Positions 7,541-16,057 of a stretch of DNA of 64,000 nt are shown piece after piece. Every line of letters begins with the position of its first letter. Position 1 is the stretch's first letter. A program made the translations under genes and the position numbers. This DNA comes from Streptomyces camelliae (GTDB lineage: Bacteria; Actinomycetota; Actinomycetes; Streptomycetales; Streptomycetaceae). The notes under the pieces were generated by a model, which was not told the origin of the DNA, did no database searches, and was given only the letters and a program-made list of their open reading frames with translations. The DNA lies in NCBI RefSeq assembly GCF_027625935.1, contig NZ_CP115300.1, positions 3,410,001-3,474,000 on the forward strand, in the 5' to 3' direction.

Positions 7541-9651
7541 CGGAGCAGCCCACCTCCTACGAGCGCCCCCAGGGCGCCGACCCCGCGGAGGCCCGCGGGG
7601 CGCTCTTGCGTACCCCGGACTCCCCCGGCAGCTCCGCCTTACCGGTGCAGGCCCGGGCCGAGGGAGCGTCCTCGGGACCGGGCACGGCCACACCCTGTGG
7701 TCAGGGACAGGACGGCAAGGGGACGCAGCCCCCGGTCGGCAAGGGGAAGGAGCCCCCAGTCAACGGCCCCGAGCACTCCCAGCCCGCCGCCGCCGAAGCC
7801 GGCGCACACCGCCCGCGCCCCGCGCCGGAGGGCATTCCGCCCCAGCCCGGTGCCGAGCAGGAGCGCTCGCCGGGCGGCCAGGACCGCCGTACCGGACGCG
7901 GACTTCCGCCGGGCCGGCCGATGCCGATGCGGCGCGACGGGGACCGGCTGAGGTTCGTGGGCGCGGCCACCCGGCGCATCGCGCGCGGCCTCGATCTGGA
8001 CGAGATCGTGATGGGGCTGTGCCGGGCGACCGTGCCGACGTTCTCGGACGCGATCCTGGTCTATCTGCGCGACCCGCTGCCGGTCGGCGACGAGCGGCCC
8101 ACCGGCCCGGTGGTGCTGCGGCTGCGCCGGACCGACCGGATACCGGAGGAGCGGGACACCGACGGGGTGCTGCTGCCGCCGGCCTTCGAGCCGGAGCCGG
8201 ATGCGAGCGCCCTGGCCGAGCTGTCCTCGCTCACCACCGAGCTGTGCGAGGTGCGGCCCGGCGGCGCGCTGAACGAGGTGCTGCGCGGGGTGCGGCCGGT
8301 GTTCGCCGACGCGCCCGCCGCCCGCGCCGCGCTGCCCGAGCTGCTCGGCGACGGCGGTGACGCGCTCGTGCCGCCCGGCCAGCACGCGATCCTCGCCCCC
8401 TTGCGCGGCCGGCGCCGGGTGATCGGCGCGGCCCTGTTCCTGCGCCGCCCGGAGCGGCTCGCGTTCGAGGCGGACGACCTGCTGGTCGCGGCGCAGCTGG
8501 CGACGCACAGCGCGCTCGGCATCGACAAGGCGGTGCTGTACGGCCGGGAGGCCTACATCGCCGACGAGCTGCAGCGCACCATGCTGCCCGAGACCCTGCC
8601 CCGCCCGACCGGGGTGCGGCTGGCCTCGCGCTATCTGCCGGCCGCCGAGACCGCGCGGGTCGGCGGCGACTGGTACGACGCGATCCCGCTGCCCGGCAGC
8701 CGGGTGGCGCTGGTCGTCGGCGATGTCATGGGGCACTCCATGACATCGGCGGCGATCATGGGCCAGCTGCGGACGACCGCGCAGACGCTGGCCAACCTGG
8801 ACCTGCCCCCGCAGGAGGTGCTGCACCACCTGGACGAGCAGGCGCAGCGGCTGGGCACCGACCGCATGGCGACCTGTCTGTACGCCGTCTACGACCCGGT
8901 CACGCACCGCATCACGATCGCCAATGCCGGCCATCCGCCGCCGGTGCTGCTGCACCTGGGCGGCCGGGCCGAGGTGCTGCGGGTGCCGCCCGGTGCGCCG
9001 ATCGGTGTCGGCGGGGTCGACTTCGAGGCGGTCGAGCTGGACGCGCCCGCCGGAGCCACCCTGCTTCTCTACACCGACGGGCTGGTGGAGTCCCGGCTGC
9101 GCGACGTCTGGACCGGCATCGAGCAGCTGCGGGAGAAGCTCGCGGCCACCGCCCGCCTGACCGGCCCGGACCATCCGCCGCCGCTGGAAGCGCTGTGCGA
9201 CGAGGTGCTGGACATGCTCGGGCCGGGCGACCGGGACGACGACATCGCGCTGCTCGCGGCCCGCTTCGACGGGATCGCCCCGAGCGATGTCGCGTACTGG
9301 CGGCTGGACCCCGAGGAGACGGCCCCCGGCCAGGCCCGCCGGCTGGCCCGCCGCGCGCTCGCCCGCTGGGACCTGGAGGACCTGACGGACTCGGTGGAGC
9401 TGCTGGTCAGCGAGGTCGTGACGAACGCCGTACGGTACACGTCCCGGCCGGTGACGCTCCGGCTGCTGCGCACCGACGTGCTGCGCTGCGAGGTCGGCGA
9501 CGACGTCCCGCAGCTGCCCCGGCTGCGTCAGGCCCGCGCCGACGACGAGGGCGGGCGCGGCCTGTTCCTGGTCAACAAGCTGGCCCGGCGCTGGGGCGCG
9601 ACGCGGCTGAGCAACGGCAAGGTGGTCTGGTTCGAGCTGAACCGGGGCTGA
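7522..9651 (+). CDS. GAF - SpoIIE PP2C phosphatase - HATPase regulator
   Basis: The roughly 709-residue protein has a disordered Pro/Gly-rich N-terminus (about 130 residues) and a GAF-like sensor. A PP2C/SpoIIE phosphatase domain follows, with GGDWYDA, LVVGDVMGHSM, NAGHPPP and LLLYTDGLVE motifs. At the C-terminus is an RsbW-type ATPase/kinase with VSEVVTNAVRY and GGRGLFLVN. Such fusions both phosphorylate and dephosphorylate anti-sigma factor antagonists and so set sigma-B-like activity. The start is uncertain: ATG 7522 is used here, and GTG 7537 is equally possible. Codon 7639-7641 is TTA, the rare leucine codon read by bldA tRNA in Streptomyces, so full translation may depend on development. 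Confidence 0.9.
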   Translation: MDATRVTEQPTSYERPQGADPAEARGALLRTPDSPGSSALPVQARAEGASSGPGTATPCGQGQDGKGTQPPVGKGKEPPVNGPEHSQPAAAEAGAHRPRPAPEGIPPQPGAEQERSPGGQDRRTGRGLPPGRPMPMRRDGDRLRFVGAATRRIARGLDLDEIVMGLCRATVPTFSDAILVYLRDPLPVGDERPTGPVVLRLRRTDRIPEERDTDGVLLPPAFEPEPDASALAELSSLTTELCEVRPGGALNEVLRGVRPVFADAPAARAALPELLGDGGDALVPPGQHAILAPLRGRRRVIGAALFLRRPERLAFEADDLLVAAQLATHSALGIDKAVLYGREAYIADELQRTMLPETLPRPTGVRLASRYLPAAETARVGGDWYDAIPLPGSRVALVVGDVMGHSMTSAAIMGQLRTTAQTLANLDLPPQEVLHHLDEQAQRLGTDRMATCLYAVYDPVTHRITIANAGHPPPVLLHLGGRAEVLRVPPGAPIGVGGVDFEAVELDAPAGATLLLYTDGLVESRLRDVWTGIEQLREKLAATARLTGPDHPPPLEALCDEVLDMLGPGDRDDDIALLAARFDGIAPSDVAYWRLDPEETAPGQARRLARRALARWDLEDLTDSVELLVSEVVTNAVRYTSRPVTLRLLRTDVLRCEVGDDVPQLPRLRQARADDEGGRGLFLVNKLARRWGATRLSNGKVVWFELNRG

Positions 9652-9681
9652 GGCGCGGCGCAGGACAGCACAGGACGGCGC

Positions 9682-9713
9682 AAGGGCGCCCGGGGAAGTC
9701 CCCGGGCGCCCTT
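9682..9713. terminator. Bidirectional terminator between convergent genes
   Basis: A perfect 14-bp stem, AAGGGCGCCCGGGG (9682-9695) and CCCCGGGCGCCCTT (9700-9713), with loop AAGT. It lies between the convergent PP2C and PBP genes and can terminate both. Confidence 0.9.
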
Positions 9714-9726
9714 CGCCTGTGTGCCG

Positions 9727-12078
9727 CTACTGGCCGGCGTTCTGGCCGCCGCCCGGATTGAGCGGGTTGCCCGTGACGGGGTCCGTCGGCGGCTGCGTCG
9801 TCGGCTGCGTGGGAGGCGTGGTCGTCGGCGGCTGCGTGGGCGGCGTGGTCGTCGGCGGCCTGCTGGTCGGCGGCTGCGACGGCGGTGCGGACGTCGGCGG
9901 CTTGCTGGTCGGAGGCTTCGACGGTGTGCTGGACGGCGTCGAGGGGGTGGTCGGCGTGTAGCTCGGCTGGACCGCCGCGCCCTGCGTGGTGTCCAGGTCG
10001 AACTTGCTGACGTCGCCCATCGCCCCGAAGGTGTACGCGGCCCATATCAGCGCCGGATAGCTGCCGCCGTTGATGCGGCCGCCGCCCGCGGTGATGAGGC
10101 CTGTGGCGCCCGTCAGCGGAACCTGTGCGTGGGTCGTGGCGGACTCGCCGAACAGGCCGACCGAGGTGACCAGGCCGGGCGTGTAGCCGGTGAACCAGGC
10201 CGACTTGTTGTTGTCGGACGTGCCCGTCTTGCCGGCGACCTGCTGGCCGTTGCGCGCCGGGTTGCTCGCCACCGACTTGTTGGCCGTACCGTCGTCGACC
10301 ACGCCGGTGAGCACGGAGGTGACCGTGTCGGCGGCGGTCCGGCTGATCACCTGGTCGCCGATCGGGTCCGGGAGGTTGACGGTGCGGTCCTTGTGCTCGG
10401 CCGACTTGATGATCGCCGGGGTGACCTTCTTGCCGTGGTTGTCGAGGGTCGCGTAGATGCCGGCCATCTCCAGCGGGCTGGCGCCCATGGAGCCGAGCGT
10501 CTGTGCGGGGACCGCCTCCATGCCCTTGGTGTTCATGCCGAGCTTGCCGGCGGTGGCCATCACCTTGTCCATGCCGACGTCGACGCCCATCTGCGCGAAG
10601 ACGGAGTTGACGGACTGGTTCATCGCCGTCTGGACGGTGATGTTGCCGTAGTCGTGGTTGTCCTCGTTCGGCGGGCCGAAGCCGACCTTGCTGCCGTGGT
10701 CCACCACCTGCCGGCCGCTCGTGCCGTCGTAGATCGTGCTCGCGCCGATCGCCCGGCCGTCCTGCGTCTGGGCGCCCTCGTCCACGGCGGCGGCCAGGAT
10801 CACCGGCTTGAAGGTGGAGGCGGGCTGGTAGTCGCGGCGGGTCGCGTTGTTGGTGAAGTGCTTGAAGTAGTCCACGCCGCCGTACATGGCGAGGACCTTG
10901 CCCGTCTTCGGGTCGACGGACACGGCACCGGGCTGGACGTCACCGTCGACGGAGCGCTTCTTCGCGTTCAGCTTGCTGGTCAGCTGCTCCGTGACGGCCT
11001 GCTCCAGCCGGCGCTGCTTCTTCTTGTCGATGTTGAGCGTGATGGTCCAGCCGCCCTTTTTCACCAGTGCCTCGGCGTCATTGAGGGTGGCGGCGTCGCC
11101 CTGGGCGACGAGCTGCTTGTAGAGGGCCGAGTTGGCCGCGTCCACCAGGTAGCCGGTCTGTCCCTTCATGCCGGGCGCCGCCTTGGGCGCCTTCGGCACG
11201 GGGAACTTCATGGCCTGGCGCTTGCCCGCGTCCAGCCATTGCTGCTTGACCATGTTGTCGAGGACGTAGTTCCAGCGGGCCTGCGCCAGTTTCTTGCCCG
11301 TGTCGGTCGCGATGCCCCAGTCGTACTGGTTCGGCGCCTGGAGCAGCGCGGCGAGGTAGGCGCCCTCCTCGACCGTGAGGTTCTTGGCGTCCTTGCGGTA
11401 GTACGCCTGGGCCGCGGCCTGGATGCCGTAGGCGCCGCGGCCGTAGTAGCTGGTGTTGATGTAGCCCGCGAGGATGTAGTCCTTGGACTTCTGGCGGTCC
11501 AGCTTCAGCGAGATGACCAGTTCCTTCAGCTTGCGCGTGACGGTCTGGTTCTGGTCCAGGTAGTAGTTCTTGACGTACTGCTGGGTGATCGTCGAACCGC
11601 CCTGGGTGCCGTGTCCCGTGAGGGTGTTGAGGATGCCGCGGGCCGTGCCCCTCAGGTCGACGCCGGAGTCCTGGTAGAAGGTCTTGTTCTCGGCCGCGAC
11701 GAAGGTGTGCTGGACGTCCTTGGGGACTTCGGCGAGGTCGACGCTCTCCCGGTTGAGTTCGCCGGTGCGGGCGAGGATCGTGCCGTCGCTGTACTTGTAG
11801 ATGTTGCTCTGCAGCTGGGCGGCCGCGTTCCCCTCCGGGATGTTGATCGTCATGTACAGCGCGATGAACGCGCCCACGACGAGCAGACAGAGCCCGAAGA
11901 AGGTCCCGAGGATCTTCTTCCAGGTGAAGAGCCGGCGTATTCGGCCCTTGGGCGGCTTGGCGCCGGCCGGGGCCGACCGTGAGCCGGTTGCCGACTGCGC
12001 GGGCTGCGAGCGGCGGCGCTTGGGCGCCGCGCGGTGGCCACCGCGCTGTCGCGCTCGTCTCTCTTCCGCTCGTCCCAT
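9727..12078 (-). CDS. Class A penicillin-binding protein (transglycosylase/transpeptidase)
   Basis: The 783-residue bifunctional PBP polymerises and cross-links peptidoglycan. It has a basic cytoplasmic tail, a membrane anchor at about 56-76, then a GT51 domain with the catalytic glutamate E130 in AAENKTFYQDSG, GGSTITQQ (160-167) and RKLKE. The transpeptidase domain has S421-x-x-K424 (ASTFKP), S489-V-N and K617-T-G. The canonical ED..F..H.G motif is changed to EN..F..D.G, keeping the catalytic Glu. About 75 C-terminal residues are a Pro/Thr/Ser-rich tail, likely crossing the wall. It is convergent with the PP2C gene and divergent from the PadR operon. Confidence 0.95.
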   Translation of the reverse strand: MGRAEERRARQRGGHRAAPKRRRSQPAQSATGSRSAPAGAKPPKGRIRRLFTWKKILGTFFGLCLLVVGAFIALYMTINIPEGNAAAQLQSNIYKYSDGTILARTGELNRESVDLAEVPKDVQHTFVAAENKTFYQDSGVDLRGTARGILNTLTGHGTQGGSTITQQYVKNYYLDQNQTVTRKLKELVISLKLDRQKSKDYILAGYINTSYYGRGAYGIQAAAQAYYRKDAKNLTVEEGAYLAALLQAPNQYDWGIATDTGKKLAQARWNYVLDNMVKQQWLDAGKRQAMKFPVPKAPKAAPGMKGQTGYLVDAANSALYKQLVAQGDAATLNDAEALVKKGGWTITLNIDKKKQRRLEQAVTEQLTSKLNAKKRSVDGDVQPGAVSVDPKTGKVLAMYGGVDYFKHFTNNATRRDYQPASTFKPVILAAAVDEGAQTQDGRAIGASTIYDGTSGRQVVDHGSKVGFGPPNEDNHDYGNITVQTAMNQSVNSVFAQMGVDVGMDKVMATAGKLGMNTKGMEAVPAQTLGSMGASPLEMAGIYATLDNHGKKVTPAIIKSAEHKDRTVNLPDPIGDQVISRTAADTVTSVLTGVVDDGTANKSVASNPARNGQQVAGKTGTSDNNKSAWFTGYTPGLVTSVGLFGESATTHAQVPLTGATGLITAGGGRINGGSYPALIWAAYTFGAMGDVSKFDLDTTQGAAVQPSYTPTTPSTPSSTPSKPPTSKPPTSAPPSQPPTSRPPTTTPPTQPPTTTPPTQPTTQPPTDPVTGNPLNPGGGQNAGQ
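9780..9960 (-). repeat. Pro/Thr-coding low-complexity repeats in the PBP tail
   Basis: Degenerate tandem units on the minus strand encode repeated PPT, TTPPTQ and SKPPTS blocks at the C-terminus of the PBP. On the plus strand they read as recurring GGCGGCTGCGTGGGCGGCGT-like words. Such tracts change length easily between strains. Confidence 0.75.
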
Positions 12079-12411
12079 CGGTCCCTACGCTCACTTCCGT
12101 CTCGGGGTCAGCTCCGAAAGCTAACACCCGCCTATATGACAAAGGGCGTCCGATCCGCTCTTTTGCGGACGTGACAATCAGCACCCGCCCCAAGGGAACC
12201 GACGGCTCTGGAGGTCACAGGGTTGCCTCGGCCCGGAAAGTCTTTCGCGGCGCGGCGACGCCGAGGAGATCACGGGAAGTCCCGCACAGAGGCAGGCCGC
12301 CTGTTTCGGAACCGTGACAATCCGCTCCCACCTGCGCCGCGACACGCCAGGCCATGATCTACACACTCCGCGTATACACGCCACGTATACACCGTGTGTA
12401 GAGTGCTCGGC
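12079..12411. other. Divergent intergenic region (333 bp), PBP / PadR
   Basis: No gene is seen here. The left part carries the PBP leader and an AT-rich stretch near 12128-12178. A GTCCG/CGGAC hairpin flanks CTCTTTTG around 12147-12171. The right end holds the dyad listed separately. The rest shows no recognisable element. Confidence 0.5.
12359..12401 (+). promoter_or_regulatory. Operator-like dyad before the PadR gene
   Basis: CTACACAC (12359-12366) and GTGTGTAG (12394-12401) form outer arms. Between them the word CGTATACAC occurs twice, 13 bp apart (12371 and 12384), each containing the palindrome GTATAC. It ends 10 bp before the ATG of a PadR-family gene, so autoregulation of the PadR-ABC operon through this site is likely. 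PadR proteins usually bind such ATAC-containing palindromes. Confidence 0.7.
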
Positions 12412-12936
12412 ATGTCCATCGGTCACACCCTTCTAGGGCTCCTGGAGTCCGGCCCGCGGCACGGCTACGACCTGAAGCGAGCCTTCGACGAGACGTTCGG
12501 TCACGACCGGCCGCTGCACTACGGCCAGGTCTACTCCACGATGTCCCGGCTGCTGAAGCACGGCCTCGTGGAAGTCGACGGGATCGAGGCGGGCGGCGGT
12601 CCCGAGCGCAAGCGGTACGCCATCACCGACGCGGGCATCACCGACGTCGAGCGCTGGCTCGCGACCCCGGAGAAGCCCGAGGAGTACCTCCAGTCGACCC
12701 TGTACACCAAGGTCGTCCTCGCACTGCTGACCCATCGCGACGCGGCCGACATCCTCGACGGCCAGCGCGCCGAGCACCTGCGCAGCATGCGGATCCTGAC
12801 CGACCGCAAGCGCAAGGGCGACCTCGCGGACCAGCTGATCTGCGACCACGCGCTGTTCCACCTGGAGGCCGATCTGCGCTGGCTGGAGCTGACCGCCGCG
12901 CGCCTGGACAAGCTCCGTGCGGCGGTGACCCGATGA
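12412..12936 (+). CDS. PadR family transcriptional regulator
   Basis: The 174-residue protein has the PadR winged-helix domain (MSIGHTLLGLLESGPRHGYD, then YGQVYSTMSRLLKHGLVE) and a C-terminal helical dimer domain (Vir-type, around LRSMRILTDRKRKG). An in-frame GTG at 12394 lies inside the operator dyad, so ATG 12412 is taken as the start. The stop overlaps the start of the ABC ATPase gene (ATGA). It most likely represses this three-gene transporter operon and is released by a small ligand, often a drug or peptide; the ligand is unknown. Confidence 0.92.
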   Translation: MSIGHTLLGLLESGPRHGYDLKRAFDETFGHDRPLHYGQVYSTMSRLLKHGLVEVDGIEAGGGPERKRYAITDAGITDVERWLATPEKPEEYLQSTLYTKVVLALLTHRDAADILDGQRAEHLRSMRILTDRKRKGDLADQLICDHALFHLEADLRWLELTAARLDKLRAAVTR

Positions 12937-13622
12937 CCGCACCCGCCGGCTCCCTGCTCACCGCCGACGACCTGCGCAAGGCCTACGGCCCCACGGTCGC
13001 GCTCGACGGCGCCGAGTTCTCCATCCACCCCGGCGAGGTCGTCGCCGTCATGGGCCCCTCCGGCTCCGGCAAGTCGACGCTGCTGCACTGTCTCGCGGGC
13101 ATCGTGCCGCCGGACTCCGGGTCCATCGTCTACGACGGCCGGGAACTGGCCGGCATGAACGACGCCGAGCGCAGTGCCCTCAGGCGCTCCGAGTTCGGGT
13201 TCGTCTTCCAGTTCGGCCAGCTGGTGCCCGAGTTGACCTGTGTGGAGAACGTGGCGCTGCCGCTGCGGCTGAACGGCACCCCGCGCAAGCAGGCCGAGAA
13301 GGCGGCCCTGGGCTGGCTGGAGCGCCTGGAGGTGGACGACCTGAAGGGCAAGCGGCCCGGCGAGGTCTCCGGCGGCCAGGGACAGCGGGTCGCGGTGGCA
13401 CGGGCACTGGTCACCGCACCTCGGGTGATCTTCGCCGACGAGCCGACCGGCGCGCTCGACTCCCTCAACGGCGAGCGCGTGATGGAGCTGCTGACCGACG
13501 CGGCCCGCTCGGCGGGCGCGGCCGTCGTCCTCGTCACGCACGAGGCCCGGGTGGCCGCCTACTCCGACCGGGAGATCGTCGTACGCGACGGCAAGTCCCG
13601 GGACATGGAGCGGATCGTATGA
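12933..13622 (+). CDS. ABC transporter ATP-binding protein (MacB/LolD type)
   Basis: The 229-residue ATPase has Walker A GPSGSGKST (near residue 41), signature motif VSGGQGQRVAVARAL, Walker B VIFADEPTGALDS and the switch histidine in LVTHEAR. The TGALDS form after Walker B is typical of the MacB/LolD/FtsE group, which pairs with FtsX-type permeases. It overlaps its neighbours on both sides by four bases. It powers export, or conformational signalling, with the permease that follows. Confidence 0.95.
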   Translation: MTAPAGSLLTADDLRKAYGPTVALDGAEFSIHPGEVVAVMGPSGSGKSTLLHCLAGIVPPDSGSIVYDGRELAGMNDAERSALRRSEFGFVFQFGQLVPELTCVENVALPLRLNGTPRKQAEKAALGWLERLEVDDLKGKRPGEVSGGQGQRVAVARALVTAPRVIFADEPTGALDSLNGERVMELLTDAARSAGAAVVLVTHEARVAAYSDREIVVRDGKSRDMERIV

Positions 13623-16018
13623 CCGCCCGTTCGAACTCCCGCCCGTCACCCACCACCACCCCGTCCGAGGCGCTTCGCGCCACCCCTTCCATTCCACAAT
13701 GGGGGCGGGACCTGGGCATGGGCATCAAGTTCGCCTTCACGGGCGGGCGCGAGGGTCACATCCGGGTGCTGCTGACCGCCGTCGGCGTCGGGCTCGGCGT
13801 GGCCCTGCTGCTGCTCACGACCGCGATCCCGAACGCGCTGTCGGTACGGCACGCCCGCGACGACGCCCGCATGGACTACACCTACGGCCCGAACCGGGCG
13901 AAGGCCGCGAACACCCTGGTGATCTCCGACGCGGACACGACGTACCACGGCAAGGACATCCGCGGCCGGCTGGTGGAGCCCGAGGGGCCGCGCGCGCCCC
14001 TCGCTCCGGGCCTGTCGGCGTACCCCGCGCCGGGCGAGATGGTCGTCTCCCCCGCGCTGAAGGACCTGCTCGGCTCCGGCGACGGCAGACTGCTGCGCGA
14101 GCGGCTGCCGTACCGGATCACCGGGACGATCGGCGAGAGCGGACTGATCGGCTCGCGCGAACTGGCCTACTACGCCGGCGCGACGGACCTCACCCCGCGC
14201 ATCGGCGGCTCGCGGACGGCCCGGATCACCCGGTTCGGGCGCCTCATCGCGTCGTCGAACACGATGGACCCGGTGCTGATCCTGCTCGTCCTGGTCGTCT
14301 TCGTGGTGCTGCTCGCCCCGGTCGCCGTGTTCATCGCCACGGCCGTACGGTTCGGCGGCGAGCGGCGCGACCGCAGGCTGGCCGCGCTGCGGCTGGTGGG
14401 CTCCGACACCCGGATGACCCGGCGGATCGCGGCGGGCGAGGCGCTCGCCGGCTCGCTGGTCGGGCTGGTCTTCGGCACGGTCTTCTTCCTGGTCGGCCGG
14501 CAGCTCGCGGGCTCGGTCGAGATCATGGACGTCAGCGTCTTTCCCAGCTATCTCAACCCCTCCCCCGCGCTGGCCGCCCTGGTCGCGGTCGCGGTGCCGG
14601 CGGCAGCGGTGCTGGTCACGCTGTTCGCGCTGCGCCGGGTGGTCATCGAGCCGCTGGGCGTGGTCCGTACGACCCGGCCCACGCGCCGCCGGCTGTGGTG
14701 GCGGCTGCTGCTGCCGCTGGGCGGTCTGGCCTGCCTCGCGCCGATGATCGGCCAGGGCCGGACGAACGGCGACTTCAACGCGTACCTGGTGATCGGCGGT
14801 GTGCTGCTGCTGCTCGTCGGCGTGACCACGCTGCTGCCGTGGGTCGTGGAGGCCGTGGTGGCCCGGCTCGGGCGCGGCGGGCTCGCCTGGCAACTGGCCG
14901 TACGACGGCTGCAGTTGAGCAGCGGTTCGGCGGCCCGCATGGTGAACGGCATCGCGGTCGCGGTGGCCGGGGCGGTCGCGATGCAGATGCTGTTCGCGGG
15001 CGTCGCGGGCGACTACACCAAGAGCACCGGGCGGGACACGAACCGCGCCCAGATGCAGGTCAATCTGTCGCGGGGCCTCGACTTCGTGCCGTCCGCCGGG
15101 AAGTTCGCCGCCACCCAGGGGGTGCGCAAAGCGACCGCGCTCGGCACCACCGAGCTGGGCGACCAGGACTGGCAGCACGGGCCCAGCACCACGGCACTGG
15201 TGACCGTCGGCACCTGCGACTCCCTGCGCGAGGTCGCCCGGCTGACCTCCTGCACGGACGGGGATGTGTTCGTGGCCGAGGGCGGCGACAACGACGCCGA
15301 CATGGCCAAGCTCGTCCGGCCGGGCCGCACGCTCCAGGTCGACACCAGCAACGGCAGGGGCTACGGCACCAAGATCCCCTGGACCGTACCCGGCCATCTG
15401 AAGCAGGCCACCGCGATCACCGGCCCGAACGGCACCAAGGACAGCAGCGTGCTGCTGACCCCGGCCGCCGTGCCCGAGCGGATGAGCCGCCAGCTGAACG
15501 GGGCTGTCTATCTCTCGGTGGACGCGTCGGTGCCGGACGCGGCGGAGCACGTCCGCAACACCGCGGCGGCGATCGACCCGCTGGCGGACACGATCGTGTG
15601 GTCGGCCACCGAGCAGTCCGCGAAGTTCACCTCCATCCGCACCGGTGTCTCCGTCGGCGCGGTCTGCGTCCTGATGCTGATCGGCGCGAGCCTGCTGGTC
15701 TCCCAGCTGGAGCAGCTGCGCGAACGCAGGAAGCTCCTGTCGGCCCTCGTCGCCGTCGGCACCCGGCGGCGCACCCTGAGCCTGTCGGTCCTGTGGCAGA
15801 CGGCGATCCCGATCGCCCTGGGCCTGCTGCTCGCCTCGGCCGTGGGGCTGACCCTGGGCGCGGTCCTGCTGAAGATGGCCGGCGCGACGATCGGCGTGGA
15901 CTGGCCGAGCGTGCTGTCGATGACGGGCGCGGGCGCGGGGGTGGTGCTGGCGGTGACCCTGCTCAGCCTGCCGCCGTTGCTGAGGCTGATGCGGCCGGAC
16001 GGGTTGCGGACGGAGTAG
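13619..16018 (+). CDS. FtsX-like ABC transporter permease
   Basis: The 799-residue membrane protein has an N-terminal segment, a first membrane helix near residues 50-65 (VLLTAVGVGLGVALLLLTT), an extracellular part, and two FtsX-type blocks of about three to four helices each. The second extracellular domain (about residues 455-670) precedes the last helices. This duplicated layout is that of large MacB-like permeases of Gram-positive bacteria, often used in antimicrobial peptide resistance or lipid-linked export. The PadR regulator in front suggests inducible resistance; the substrate cannot be read from the sequence. Confidence 0.9.
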   Translation: MTARSNSRPSPTTTPSEALRATPSIPQWGRDLGMGIKFAFTGGREGHIRVLLTAVGVGLGVALLLLTTAIPNALSVRHARDDARMDYTYGPNRAKAANTLVISDADTTYHGKDIRGRLVEPEGPRAPLAPGLSAYPAPGEMVVSPALKDLLGSGDGRLLRERLPYRITGTIGESGLIGSRELAYYAGATDLTPRIGGSRTARITRFGRLIASSNTMDPVLILLVLVVFVVLLAPVAVFIATAVRFGGERRDRRLAALRLVGSDTRMTRRIAAGEALAGSLVGLVFGTVFFLVGRQLAGSVEIMDVSVFPSYLNPSPALAALVAVAVPAAAVLVTLFALRRVVIEPLGVVRTTRPTRRRLWWRLLLPLGGLACLAPMIGQGRTNGDFNAYLVIGGVLLLLVGVTTLLPWVVEAVVARLGRGGLAWQLAVRRLQLSSGSAARMVNGIAVAVAGAVAMQMLFAGVAGDYTKSTGRDTNRAQMQVNLSRGLDFVPSAGKFAATQGVRKATALGTTELGDQDWQHGPSTTALVTVGTCDSLREVARLTSCTDGDVFVAEGGDNDADMAKLVRPGRTLQVDTSNGRGYGTKIPWTVPGHLKQATAITGPNGTKDSSVLLTPAAVPERMSRQLNGAVYLSVDASVPDAAEHVRNTAAAIDPLADTIVWSATEQSAKFTSIRTGVSVGAVCVLMLIGASLLVSQLEQLRERRKLLSALVAVGTRRRTLSLSVLWQTAIPIALGLLLASAVGLTLGAVLLKMAGATIGVDWPSVLSMTGAGAGVVLAVTLLSLPPLLRLMRPDGLRTE

Positions 16019-16030
16019 GTCGGCTGAGGC

Positions 16031-16055
16031 GCCCCGGGGACCCCCTCCCCGGGGC
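16031..16055. terminator. Bidirectional terminator between permease and oxyR
   Basis: A 10-bp stem GCCCCGGGGA (16031-16040) and TCCCCGGGGC (16046-16055) with loop CCCCC, between convergent stop codons. Confidence 0.8.
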
Positions 16056-16057
16056 CG

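Noticed and set aside
9721..11982. Very long plus-strand open frame opposite the PBP gene
   Set aside because: It is an antisense frame kept open by high GC; the translation is Arg/Gly/Val-rich without family motifs, while the minus frame has complete PBP motifs.
13646..15550. 634-codon minus-strand open frame opposite the FtsX permease
   Set aside because: The sequence is low-complexity Arg/Gly/Asp typical of antisense frames; the plus strand encodes a clear membrane permease.
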